Shown piece by piece: positions 25,224 to 32,585 of a DNA stretch of 36,095 nt. The stretch's first letter is position 1. Every line of letters starts with the position of its first letter. The position numbers and the translations under genes were made by a program. The stretch comes from Paludibacteraceae bacterium (GTDB taxonomy: Bacteria > Bacteroidota > Bacteroidia > Bacteroidales > Paludibacteraceae), in contig JAFTCC010000007.1 of the NCBI GenBank assembly GCA_017454915.1, positions 1 to 36,095 on the forward strand, in the 5' to 3' direction. A model generated the notes under the pieces. It was not told the DNA's origin. It made no database searches and saw only the letters and a program-made list of their open reading frames with translations.

Positions 25224-26072
25224 CTACACTTCACTTTCATCATCAATATCAAGCGGTTCGCGCAATACTTTGCCCAAACGGAGTTTATGCCGCTGCAAGG
25301 CTATAGAAAGTTGCGTGCGGAAGAAAAATGCGACAGAACCAACAAAATGGACTTCAGAACCGGCCGGCTGACGATAGTGCAGCAGATTACGGACAACAAA
25401 CTGCTCAAAGCAGTCAATGACAAGCGCTTCCACCTCGGGCACACCAATATGCATAGCGGCAAAATGCGTCAGTTGTGCAAGAAAACGATTCGGAGCCGGT
25501 TCGCGATACACTTTATGGACTATGTCCGCCACTGTCAGGTGATATTCGTCCTCAAAAGCACGGCACACGCTTTCTGGCATCTGACCTTTCAGTATGTCCC
25601 CAACAAGGCGCTTGCCGATATATGCGCCCCCACCCTCATCGCCAAGTATAAAGCCCAGGGAAGGAACATTGTCTGCGATGCGTGCGCCATCATAGTAGCA
25701 CGAATTAGAGCCTGTTCCGAGTATAGCACAAACACCTGCCCCGCCACCCAACAATGCGCGGCAGGCACCAACCATATCGCTGTCCACAATAATATCGGCA
25801 TGCTTAAAAGCGGTCCGCAAGGCCTTCTTCACACGTTCAATAGGCTCAGCGCCTGCGCAGCCTGCGCCATAGAACTCAACCGACTCAAACGGACCTACCC
25901 ACCAGATTGAAGACAACTGAGGCAGAAGTTCAACGCTGACAACACGATTAACATCATCGTCCGACATCAAGGATGGATTGATGCCAGAGGTGTAATAGTC
26001 AGAACGTTGCCCAGAATTGGTAAACACCGACCAATGAGTTTTAGTCGAACCGCTGTCTGCAATGATTTTCAT
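25224..26072 (-). CDS. BadF/BadG-type ATPase, probable N-acetylglucosamine kinase
   Basis: A 282-residue protein of the ASKHA fold. The phosphate-1 motif is DSGSTKTHWSVF (residues 6-17), phosphate-2 is ILGTGSNSCYYDG, and the adenosine/hinge region is LGDEGGGAYIGKRL. The length and N-terminus fit the GlcNAc-kinase-like subgroup common in Bacteroidetes rather than the benzoyl-CoA reductase subunits. Substrate is inferred. The -7 element ends five bases before the ATG, so the mRNA looks leaderless. Downstream genes are FNT, GPx and DUF4476. Confidence 0.8.
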   Translation of the reverse strand: MKIIADSGSTKTHWSVFTNSGQRSDYYTSGINPSLMSDDDVNRVVSVELLPQLSSIWWVGPFESVEFYGAGCAGAEPIERVKKALRTAFKHADIIVDSDMVGACRALLGGGAGVCAILGTGSNSCYYDGARIADNVPSLGFILGDEGGGAYIGKRLVGDILKGQMPESVCRAFEDEYHLTVADIVHKVYREPAPNRFLAQLTHFAAMHIGVPEVEALVIDCFEQFVVRNLLHYRQPAGSEVHFVGSVAFFFRTQLSIALQRHKLRLGKVLREPLDIDDESEV

Positions 26073-26076
26073 GTGG

Positions 26077-26108
26077 CAAATTTAGCGTTTTTTTGCATAA
26101 TAGGCAAA
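26077..26108 (-). promoter_or_regulatory. Promoter of the BadF kinase gene, likely leaderless
   Basis: On the minus strand TTTG (26108-26105) and TAAATTTG (26084-26077) are 20 bp apart. The start ATG is at 26072, just where transcription should begin. Confidence 0.65.
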
Positions 26109-26114
26109 TTGCGC

Positions 26115-26145
26115 TTTGTCAAATAAAAATTTTGTCGTAAATTTG
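26115..26145 (+). promoter_or_regulatory. Divergent promoter facing the nucleoside kinase
   Basis: TTTG (26115-26118) and TAAATTTG (26138-26145) are 19 bp apart. The first reading frame after it is the Na/Pi cotransporter remnant at 26163; the next complete gene is the nucleoside kinase at 26337. Confidence 0.6.
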
Positions 26146-26162
26146 CCCCAAAGAAGTTATCC

Positions 26163-26307
26163 ATGAATATAATAATCGACATTTTGTCGCTGGTCGGCCC
26201 CCTCAGTTTATTCCTAATATGGAATGAAGGTGATAAGTGAGGGGTTACAAAAAGTCACCGGCGACAGACTGCTTCATATATTTGGCTGCAATGATGCAAC
26301 CTGCTAA
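26163..26307 (+). pseudogene. Remnant N-terminus of a Na/Pi cotransporter, frameshifted and truncated
   Basis: ATG at 26163 opens MNIIIDILSLVGPLSLFL, then after one extra A (in CTAATATGG near 26215-26217) the frame shifts. From 26221 it reads GMKVISEGLQKVTGDRLL and on to a TAA at 26305-26307. With the extra A removed the junction reads LFLYGMK, giving the conserved first segment of PF02690-type Na/Pi cotransporters (LFLYGMKVMSEGLQKV). The other roughly 500 residues are absent. The promoter at 26115-26145 is still intact and may now serve the nucleoside kinase gene. Confidence 0.7.
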
Positions 26308-26336
26308 CGAAAATCATATATTAAAAAAATCCCCCT

Positions 26337-28010
26337 ATGTCTAACGAAATCAAAATTTACTGCAAGAACACAGACAAACACGTGTATGTGCCGATTGGAA
26401 CATCACTTCTTGACCTTGCAAAGATGCTTGACATCAAAATGCCGTACAGAATAGTCAGCGCGCGCGTCAACTACAAGGCCCGTGATTTGAATTTCCTGCT
26501 CTACAGACCCAAAGATGTTGAGTTTCAGGATTGCAGCAGCCAGTCGGGACACCGATGCTATGTCCGCACACTGTTCATGGTGCTTGCAAAAGCCGTTAGC
26601 GAAATCGAAGGCTGTGACCTCCACGTCGAACACCCTTGCAGCCGTGGAATTTACTGCACAATCGAAGGATATGACAAACCTCTGGCGAAAGAAGTGATAG
26701 CACAAATAAAAAAACGCATGGAGGAAATCATCGAGCAAGACCTAAAAATAGAGAGCCAAGAAGACCAGACATCAGTTGTAAAAGAACTTTTCGCACAGCG
26801 TAACAGCGACAGGAAAACAACGCTTTTCGACACACTTGGAGAACCATATTGCAGATACTTCCAGATGGGCGACTTCATCGACTACTACAACGGTGTTCTC
26901 ATGCCATCTACGGGCTATATCAACGTGTTCGACCTGATTCCGTTCGCTGAAGGAATGTTGCTCAGAATACCAGACACTCACAACCCCAACATGCTCTCCG
27001 AACAAATTGACCAACCGAAAATGTTCGGCATTTACGACGAATTCCTGTCGTGGAACAGACTGCTCGGCATCAAAAACGTAGGCGAGTTTAACACCATCGT
27101 TTCGAAAAAAGACCAAAAAACAAAAGATATCATACAGGTGTCGGAGGCATTGCAGGAAAAGAAAATAGCCAGCATTGCCGACATGATTGCAAAGCGCGAA
27201 ACTGGAGTCCCACGCTTTGTGCTCATTTCCGGACCATCATCATCAGGCAAAACGACATTCTCAAAACGACTGACCATACAGCTTATGGTCAACCACCTGC
27301 ACCCCATCACGCTTTCGATGGACAACTATTTCGTCAACCGCGTTGACACGCCCAAAGACGAGAACGGCGAATATGACTTTGAGCACATCAACGCCATTGA
27401 CCATGAGTTATTTCAACAGCAGCTCGCCGACCTGCTTGCCGGCAAAGAAGTTGAACTGCCCACTTACAACTTTGAGACCGGCAAACGCGAGTTCAGAGGC
27501 AAAAAAATATCACTCCCCGAAAAGGGCATACTGATTATCGAGGGCATTCACGCCCTTAATCCGCGCGTTTGGGAAAATCTGCCCAAAGACGCCATATTCA
27601 AAATTTACGTTTCCGCCATCACCACCATCACGCTCGACAACCACAACTACATACCCACTGCTGACACCCGCCTCATCAGACGCATAATCCGCGACTACCG
27701 CTACCGCAACTATTCGGCACAGGAAACAATAGCGCGAACACCGAGCGTAAGAAGAGGTGAAGAGAGGTGGATATTCCCATTTGAGGAAAATGCCGACGTG
27801 ATGTTCAACTCCGCACTGCTGTTTGAACTGGGCGTGCTGAAAAAATACGCCGAGCCCATACTTGCCGAAGTACCCAAATCGTGCGAAGAGTACACCGAAG
27901 CGCACCGCCTGCTCAAATTCCTCAGCTACTTCGCCACGATACCTGAACGTGACATTCCGCCAACATCAATGTTGCGAGAATTTGTCGGAGGAAGTAGTTT
28001 CAGATATTAA
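26337..28010 (+). CDS. TGS-domain nucleoside (uridine-like) kinase
   Basis: A 557-residue three-part protein. Residues about 1-65 form a TGS-like domain (IKIYCKNTDKHVYVPIGTSLLDLA). Residues about 70-200 resemble the threonyl-tRNA-synthetase second additional domain (HVEHPCSRGIYCTIEGY). Residues about 285-500 form a uridine kinase/phosphoribulokinase P-loop domain with FVLISGPSSSGKTTFSKRL, the substrate loop SMDNYFVNR and IEGIHALNPRV. This architecture is common in Bacteroidetes and clostridia and is usually annotated nucleoside kinase; it should phosphorylate uridine or a similar nucleoside with ATP or GTP. Likely transcribed from the promoter at 26115-26145 through the pseudogene. Confidence 0.88.
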   Translation: MSNEIKIYCKNTDKHVYVPIGTSLLDLAKMLDIKMPYRIVSARVNYKARDLNFLLYRPKDVEFQDCSSQSGHRCYVRTLFMVLAKAVSEIEGCDLHVEHPCSRGIYCTIEGYDKPLAKEVIAQIKKRMEEIIEQDLKIESQEDQTSVVKELFAQRNSDRKTTLFDTLGEPYCRYFQMGDFIDYYNGVLMPSTGYINVFDLIPFAEGMLLRIPDTHNPNMLSEQIDQPKMFGIYDEFLSWNRLLGIKNVGEFNTIVSKKDQKTKDIIQVSEALQEKKIASIADMIAKRETGVPRFVLISGPSSSGKTTFSKRLTIQLMVNHLHPITLSMDNYFVNRVDTPKDENGEYDFEHINAIDHELFQQQLADLLAGKEVELPTYNFETGKREFRGKKISLPEKGILIIEGIHALNPRVWENLPKDAIFKIYVSAITTITLDNHNYIPTADTRLIRRIIRDYRYRNYSAQETIARTPSVRRGEERWIFPFEENADVMFNSALLFELGVLKKYAEPILAEVPKSCEEYTEAHRLLKFLSYFATIPERDIPPTSMLREFVGGSSFRY

Positions 28011-28059
28011 AACATGCAGCTGTATTACACCTACGCCAAGCATTATTTTTGGCATTATG

Positions 28060-28090
28060 TTTGTTTTTACAATTGAAATTACTAACTTTG
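28060..28090 (+). promoter_or_regulatory. Promoter of the exported beta-helix gene
   Basis: TTTG (28060-28063) and TAACTTTG (28083-28090) are 19 bp apart, 42 bp before the ATG at 28132. Confidence 0.7.
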
Positions 28091-28131
28091 CCCAGAAATA
28101 GAAATTTCTCACTCTTAAAACCAACCATATT

Positions 28132-29622
28132 ATGAAGAAACTATTCATCACAATGTGTCTGGCACTGTCCACGACGCTCATGTTTGCCCAATTCGGTAAA
28201 CTCAACGGACTTGTTAACGCTGGCAAAAACGTTGCGGCCACAGCCTCTAACGCAGCAAAGTCAAGCAGCAGTTCGAACACATCGAGCAACAATTCGAGTG
28301 CCGCAAAATCTGACGGGAAAGTCAGCGAAAACAAAGGCAAAGTTATTTATGTCAAACCCAATGGCGCAGCCCGCGGAGCAACAGGTGCCGACCCGTCGTC
28401 AGCATTCAAGAACCTGCAGAAAGCCATTGAAAATGCTGAAAATGGCGACATTATCCGCATTGCAGAAGGAAACTACCTCGGAACCAACGATGCCGGATAC
28501 ATCGAAGTCAATAAGTGGATAACACTCGAAGGCGGCTGGAATGAGTCATTCACAGAACGCGACCCTCTCAAGTACATCACCAAAATTGAACCCGGCCAAG
28601 AACAACTTGGCACAAACGGCTCAAAGGCTTACATCAACATCAGTGGCCTTGACGATGTGCTCTCTAAAAACATTCTTGGGACACTCATCATTGACGGCTT
28701 CACCCTCAACATGGGCCTACAGGCAAACTACCTCCCAGCAGACCCATCTAATCCTGTCAACGGATGCCCCAGCAAGGCTTTTGAAACTGGACGCATGATG
28801 GACAACGAGTCGAAACAAGTGCAGCACCAGCTAATCCACTCAGACGCAGCAATCGCCGGCAACGTGATTATACGTAACTGCCTGCTTACTAACAGCACCT
28901 ATTTTGCAATACAAATCAACACCCGCCGTGGCGAGATTGAGATTTGCAACAACGTTATTGTTTGCAACCGCTACGGAGCAGTTCGCATCGACGGCTGGAC
29001 CAAAAACACCTACAAAGCGTCACACGTCAACTTCCACCACAACACCGTTGCTTTTGCATGGTGCCGCGACAAAGAGATGATTGACATGGGTTATGGCTAC
29101 GAGTGCATGATTGGCGTTAACGCAGACATCCACAACAACATCTTCGCCTGCAACAACTATGCTGCCATCGCACGCACACATGCAGCAAGCGGTCCTGACG
29201 CAAAAATCGAAGACGAACGTGTCACCAACGTTTATGACAACGCTTTCTTCATGAACAAGACAGACCTGCAGCTTCCGGCCAAGGGAGGTGGAAAATGGAC
29301 TAACGTTCGTTGTGCCAACTTTGAGGATGTTGACGAAAAAATCCTTCCAAAATACGAAGGCAACTTCGAGATGACAAGCGACGACCCGTTCGTGAAAGCC
29401 CTCGACCCTGATTACCTCAAAGGATTTGCATCACTCGAAAGTGTACGCAGCGAAAGTTTTGACCGCAACAGCGCTGCCAACCAATTCCGCCAAGCCGTAG
29501 GACTCAACATGCAGGGTTCTGAAACTATCCGCGTTTCAATGTACGGTAACCGCTACAAAATGGACTATGCCTACAAACTCTTCGGAGCCCGCAAAGACTA
29601 CGGAGCACAGAAAGTTAAATAA
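28132..29622 (+). CDS. Exported right-handed beta-helix protein (DUF1565-like)
   Basis: A 496-residue exported protein: signal peptide (residues 1-20, ending MFAQ), then a Ser/Asn/Ala-rich linker (about 35-65). A DUF1565-type start follows, VIYVKPNGAARGATGADPSSAFKNLQKAIENAENGDIIRIAEG. The centre shows parallel beta-helix coils: NVIIRNCLLTNSTYFAIQIN, GEIEICNNVIVCNRYGAVRID, ADIHNNIFACNNYAAIA. Such folds bind or cleave polysaccharides, but no catalytic site of a known lyase is visible. It is a single-gene unit with its own promoter and terminator. Confidence 0.75.
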   Translation: MKKLFITMCLALSTTLMFAQFGKLNGLVNAGKNVAATASNAAKSSSSSNTSSNNSSAAKSDGKVSENKGKVIYVKPNGAARGATGADPSSAFKNLQKAIENAENGDIIRIAEGNYLGTNDAGYIEVNKWITLEGGWNESFTERDPLKYITKIEPGQEQLGTNGSKAYINISGLDDVLSKNILGTLIIDGFTLNMGLQANYLPADPSNPVNGCPSKAFETGRMMDNESKQVQHQLIHSDAAIAGNVIIRNCLLTNSTYFAIQINTRRGEIEICNNVIVCNRYGAVRIDGWTKNTYKASHVNFHHNTVAFAWCRDKEMIDMGYGYECMIGVNADIHNNIFACNNYAAIARTHAASGPDAKIEDERVTNVYDNAFFMNKTDLQLPAKGGGKWTNVRCANFEDVDEKILPKYEGNFEMTSDDPFVKALDPDYLKGFASLESVRSESFDRNSAANQFRQAVGLNMQGSETIRVSMYGNRYKMDYAYKLFGARKDYGAQKVK

Positions 29623-29667
29623 ATTGAGTGTGCGCGTCTAACGCATTTTATTGCAATAAATTTACAT

Positions 29668-29702
29668 CAAAGTGTTCCGCAACTTGCGGAACACTTTGGT
29701 TT
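29668..29702 (+). terminator. Rho-independent terminator
   Basis: CAAAGTGTTCCGCAA (29668-29682) pairs with TTGCGGAACACTTTG (29684-29698), followed by GTTTTAT. It ends the beta-helix gene. Confidence 0.85.
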
Positions 29703-29727
29703 TATAACTTAATAAATAATCAGCATC

Positions 29728-30123
29728 ATGGCAAACACCAAAATCATACGCATATCATCAAATTTCATACAAACACTTGAACCAAACGAAATCTTCGTCT
29801 TTGGCAGCAACAAGAGCGGAATGCACGGCGGCGGCGCAGCGCGCCATGCCTACGAGCACTTCGGAGCCGAATGGGGCGTGGGCGAGGGACTGACAGGACG
29901 ATGCTACGCCCTGCCGACAATGGAGGGGGCAGAAAGCCTCAAAAACGCCGTCAACACATTCACCGAGTGTGCGCGCCAACATCCTGAACTCACATTTCTT
30001 GTTACCGCAATCGGATGCGGAATTGCCGGATATACAACTGAACAGGTCGCACCGCTGTTCGCTAAAGCAGCACAACTCCATAACGTCTTCCTGCCTGCAT
30101 CATTTTGGGCAAAACTACCCTAA
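29728..30123 (+). CDS. Small macro-domain-like protein
   Basis: A 131-residue cytosolic protein. The pattern EIFVFGSNKSGMHGGGAARHAYEHFGAEWGVGEG, then GRCYALPTM and FLVTAIGCGIAGYTTEQVAPLF resembles macro-like and phage-associated proteins that may bind ADP-ribose-type ligands. The Gly-rich loop (MHGGGAA) and the second loop (IGCGIAGYT) would face the ligand. Function is not established. It is the last intact gene before the restriction-modification island, so it could mark its border or be part of its cargo. Confidence 0.65.
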   Translation: MANTKIIRISSNFIQTLEPNEIFVFGSNKSGMHGGGAARHAYEHFGAEWGVGEGLTGRCYALPTMEGAESLKNAVNTFTECARQHPELTFLVTAIGCGIAGYTTEQVAPLFAKAAQLHNVFLPASFWAKLP

Positions 30124-30139
30124 ACAAAGCAAAATACCC

Positions 30140-30238
30140 AAAGTGACAACTTTTTTTCAGTTGAGGTCATAGTACTTATTGTAATAACCAGTTAAGTTTA
30201 ACTCTCCAAAAAGTGACAACCTTTTTCAGTTGATGTCA
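30140..30238 (+). repeat. Pair of 30-bp direct repeats
   Basis: Two near-identical units, 30140-30169 and 30210-30238, each begin AAAGTGACAAC and end with CAGTTGA(G/T)GTCA, start-to-start 70 bp. Each unit is also a weak dyad (TGACAACT against AGTTGAGGTCA). The second ends exactly where the duplicated recombinase fragment begins. They may be the ends of a lost insertion; nothing else is seen in the interval. Confidence 0.6.
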
Positions 30239-30239
30239 A

Positions 30240-30296
30240 TATGCAATGGTGGGTCTGCAGAATGTAAAGATGTCGCACAGGAAGTATTTGGGATGA
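30240..30296 (+). pseudogene. 3'-end fragment of the tyrosine recombinase gene
   Basis: Codons 30240-30296 read YAMVGLQNVKMSHRKYLG then stop. This matches the last 18 residues of the recombinase at 31446-32429 (two differences) and includes its catalytic Tyr. Homology continues into the downstream non-coding DNA to about 30377 (matching to about 32508). It is a duplicated tail of that gene, cut off at the direct repeat on its left. Confidence 0.85.
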
Positions 30297-30377
30297 ACAA
30301 CGGGGAAAAATAACATATTCATTCTAAAAACATCGGGGAAAGATAGAAATTTCAGAATAAAAATAACGGGGAAACTA
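30240..30377 (+). repeat. Duplication of the recombinase 3' end and following spacer
   Basis: About 137 bp nearly identical to 32370-32508, in direct orientation. Both copies contain CGGGGA-type motifs at about 20-40 bp intervals (for example CATCGGGGAAAGATAGAAA). The identical flank indicates duplication of a recombinase-linked unit. Confidence 0.8.
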
Positions 30378-30504
30378 TGATTTTTTGCTTGAAAAGGTTG
30401 CTGGAAACAAATAGTAATATGTATATTCAGGGCTGTAAGTAGCGGCATTAAATTTGCCGCAAAATGATGTGTAGCACATTGCAGGTATTAATATAAGAAG
30501 CAAA

Positions 30505-30634
30505 AGTGCCATATCCCTGCAAATTGGAGTTCTATGTTTCTCACGAAACTTGCGCTACGCATTCACTCCTTGAAATGTTCACTGGACATTTCTGCGGTAC
30601 GACTGTTCCACTTCATGTGCAAAGGTATGGCACT
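30505..30634. mobile_element. Possible MITE-like element
   Basis: AGTGCCATATCCCTGCA (30505-30521) and TGCAAAGGTATGGCACT (30618-30634) are inverted with three mismatches in 17, bounding a 130-bp non-coding element. It contains an internal hairpin (GAAATGT/ACATTTC near 30573-30593). The right end carries TACCTTTG on the minus strand. There is no coding capacity. No target duplication was identified. Confidence 0.35.
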
Positions 30635-30667
30635 AATGGGGGTGGCGAAAAGACAAGACTGACCGAC

Positions 30668-30680
30668 AAATCAAAATTTA
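30668..30680 (+). repeat. Shufflon recombination core, site 1
   Basis: AAATCAAAATTTA in plus orientation, followed by TCGGTACGG. It is flanked by ACCGA and TCGGT, which extend the dyad around the 4-base centre CAAA. It marks the outer (3') end of the silent second-half cassette. Confidence 0.8.
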
Positions 30681-30705
30681 TCGGTACGGTTGTGTTCCTT
30701 TTCTA

Positions 30706-30733
30706 GTAGAGCCATAGCGCGCTATGGCTCTAC
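30706..30733. repeat. 28-bp perfect palindrome, left copy
   Basis: Self-complementary, half site GTAGAGCCATAGCG. It sits 5 bases past the stop codon of the silent hsdS half. No T-run follows on either strand, so it is not a standard terminator. An identical copy is at 35173-35200. Confidence 0.9.
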
Positions 30734-30738
30734 ATGCA

Positions 30739-31378
30739 TCACAATGTTACCTGACCATTCATCAGCAATGGCAGCAACTCGTCGCGCTGCTTGATAAGAG
30801 AGGAGATTTCACACTCATTTGTTTCGATAGTCTCTATTAGCGTATTTATTTGTTTGTATATTTCAGGCTTGTGACAATCGTAAACGCCAATATTCTCAAT
30901 ATCTCCTTTAGTTATGAACTTAATGATTGAGCCATTTGACTTTGCTTTGAATAAATCAATTCTCTCTAATGCGGTGAAATACAAAACACCATAGTATTTA
31001 CTATCCTTAGGTATTAGAACATATGTTCTTTGGTAGGCATTAAAAGTTCCACTATAGTGTTTTACATTAAAATCTCCATTACCAGCAATTAAAATAGCTT
31101 TACCAACAAATGCAGGTGTTGCACAGCGCAAGTTTTCACGAGAACACGTAAAGAAAGGATATGCTCCATTTGGGACAGAAAAATTTGCATCTTCTTTTCC
31201 TGTTATAACATTAGTAAGTTTATCCGTAGTAAAATACTCCCATCCCTCTGGTATTTCGCGCTTTATTTTTTCGTTATAGACCATTTTGCCGCCGCTGGAC
31301 TTGTACGGTTTGCCGTTCTCATCGGGGAAATCGAACTGCACAAACCAATAATCGTACAACTGCTTGGCAAGGGCTTCT
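30739..31378 (-). CDS. hsdS: Silent hsdS second-half cassette (TRD2-b)
   Basis: About 210 codons with no first recognition half and no good start (only a TTG at 31359). It opens with the conserved central helix (EALAKQLYDYWFVQFDFPDENGKP) identical to the full hsdS at 33932-35167. Then comes a different target-recognition domain (WEYFTTDKLTNVITGKEDAN... to YDCHKPEIYKQI), and it ends in the same tail ISSLIKQRDELLPLLMNGQVTL. It lies between recombination sites 1 and 2 and is a donor for the second half of the DNA specificity subunit. Not expressed as a functional HsdS in this arrangement. Confidence 0.85.
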
Positions 31379-31390
31379 AAATTTTGATTT
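31313..31390 (-). repeat. 78-bp inverted repeat, left copy (hsdS central helix)
   Basis: Identical to 34423-34500 in inverse orientation. It encodes the conserved central region between the two recognition domains, and homology fades beyond it. Recombination site 2 forms its outer end. Confidence 0.9.
31378..31390 (-). repeat. Shufflon recombination core, site 2
   Basis: The 13-bp core in minus orientation, followed (minus strand) by GAAGCCC, the start of the TRD2-b half. The sequence before it (CCAAACCAAC) is not hsdS coding. Confidence 0.8.
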
Positions 31391-31445
31391 GTTGGTTTGG
31401 TACGTTTCTATATTATTATATTAAAGGTATAAAAATTGTGCCAGT

Positions 31446-32429
31446 ATGAAAGAACAAATCATTAACAATGTACTATCGGCAATGCAAGGAGTGTTGGATT
31501 GCCGACAAATGAAGCTCTTGAAAGTAAGTTTACAGGAGCAGTTGCAGGGCGTGCGAATCAGTCAGACCAAAACGCCTGATGCGGAGGATAACCTATTAGT
31601 GCTTGACAGTTTCATCTCTGCCAAGCGCATAGAGGGCTGTTCAGAACGAAGTATGCGCTACTATCGTACCACGATAGAGCAGTTTCTAACAGTTGTCTGT
31701 CTGCCTATCACACAGATAACCACGGCACAGATCCGTGGGTATCTGGTTCGGTATCAGTCAGAGCGGCAATGCAGCAAAGTGACCATTGACAATATGCGGC
31801 GTATATTGTCGAGTTTCTTTGCATGGTTGGAGGATGAGGACTACATCGTCAAGTCACCGGTGCGCAGGATTCACAAGGTCAAGACGGATTCGTTGGTACG
31901 AGAGACACTGAGCGACGAGCAGTTGGAACAGATGCGCGACAAGTGCGATAACCTACGTGATTTGGCGATGTTTGACTTGCTTGCCAGTACGGGAATGCGT
32001 GTGGGTGAGTTAGTGAGGCTGAGCAGAGCGGATTTGAATCTTCAGGAACGACAATGCGTGGTATTCGGTAAGGGCAACAAAGAGCGGATTGTGTATTTCA
32101 ATGCCCGCGCAAAGATACACCTGGAGGCGTATCTGCGTGAACGGACGGATAGTAACCCGGCATTGTTTGTCAGTCTCAATGCTCCCTATCGGCGTTTACA
32201 GATTAGCGGTGTGGAGCGGCGACTGAAAGTCTTGGGACGGTCGGCAGATATTGAGCGCGTACATCCGCATAAGTTCCGGCGTACCTTGGCAACAATGGCC
32301 ATTGACAAAGGAATGCCCATTGAGCAAGTGCAAAAATTATTGGGTCATGTACGTATAGATACGACCCTACATTATGCCATGGTGAGCCAGCAGAATGTAA
32401 AGATGTCGCACAGGAAGTATTTGGGATAA
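31446..32429 (+). CDS. Tyrosine site-specific recombinase (hsdS invertase candidate)
   Basis: A 327-residue integrase/recombinase. Residues about 45-140 form the N-terminal SAM-like core-binding domain (LLVLDSFISAKRIEGCSERSMRYYRTTIEQF). The catalytic domain shows Arg in STGMRVGELVRL (about 184), HxxR in HPHKFRRTLA (about 275-278), His in LLGHV and Tyr in LHYAMV near residue 310. All catalytic residues are present. It begins 55 bp after recombination site 2 and lies inside the invertible region. It is the obvious enzyme for the four core sites. A duplicated 3' fragment lies at 30240-30296. No clear promoter core was seen upstream. Confidence 0.93.
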   Translation: MKEQIINNVLSAMQGVLDCRQMKLLKVSLQEQLQGVRISQTKTPDAEDNLLVLDSFISAKRIEGCSERSMRYYRTTIEQFLTVVCLPITQITTAQIRGYLVRYQSERQCSKVTIDNMRRILSSFFAWLEDEDYIVKSPVRRIHKVKTDSLVRETLSDEQLEQMRDKCDNLRDLAMFDLLASTGMRVGELVRLSRADLNLQERQCVVFGKGNKERIVYFNARAKIHLEAYLRERTDSNPALFVSLNAPYRRLQISGVERRLKVLGRSADIERVHPHKFRRTLATMAIDKGMPIEQVQKLLGHVRIDTTLHYAMVSQQNVKMSHRKYLG

Positions 32430-32528
32430 ACAGCGGGGAGAAATAGCATATTCATTCTAAAAACATCGGGGAAAGATAGAAATTTCAGAATAAAAATAAC
32501 GGGGAAAGATAGAAAATCGTTCTCTTAA

Positions 32529-32560
32529 TTTGGATATGTCATTTATTTTTACCATCTTTG
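32529..32560 (+). promoter_or_regulatory. Promoter of the ATPase-hsdS unit
   Basis: TTTG (32529-32532) and CATCTTTG (32553-32560, one mismatch to TAnnTTTG) are 20 bp apart, 26 bp before the ATPase start. With only 11 bp between the ATPase and hsdS genes it should drive both. Confidence 0.5.
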
Positions 32561-32585
32561 CAGCGTTTTTGGAAAGGAGATAATC

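Larger units (their letters stand above)
30668..30810 (+). repeat. 143-bp inverted repeat, left copy
   Basis: Almost identical (about three differences) to the reverse complement of 35096-35238. It contains recombination site 1, a 28-bp palindrome and the last codons of the silent hsdS half. Confidence 0.9.

Noticed and set aside
25287..25910. A 207-codon open frame on the plus strand
   Set aside because: It is antisense to the BadF-type kinase, whose phosphate-binding motifs are clear.
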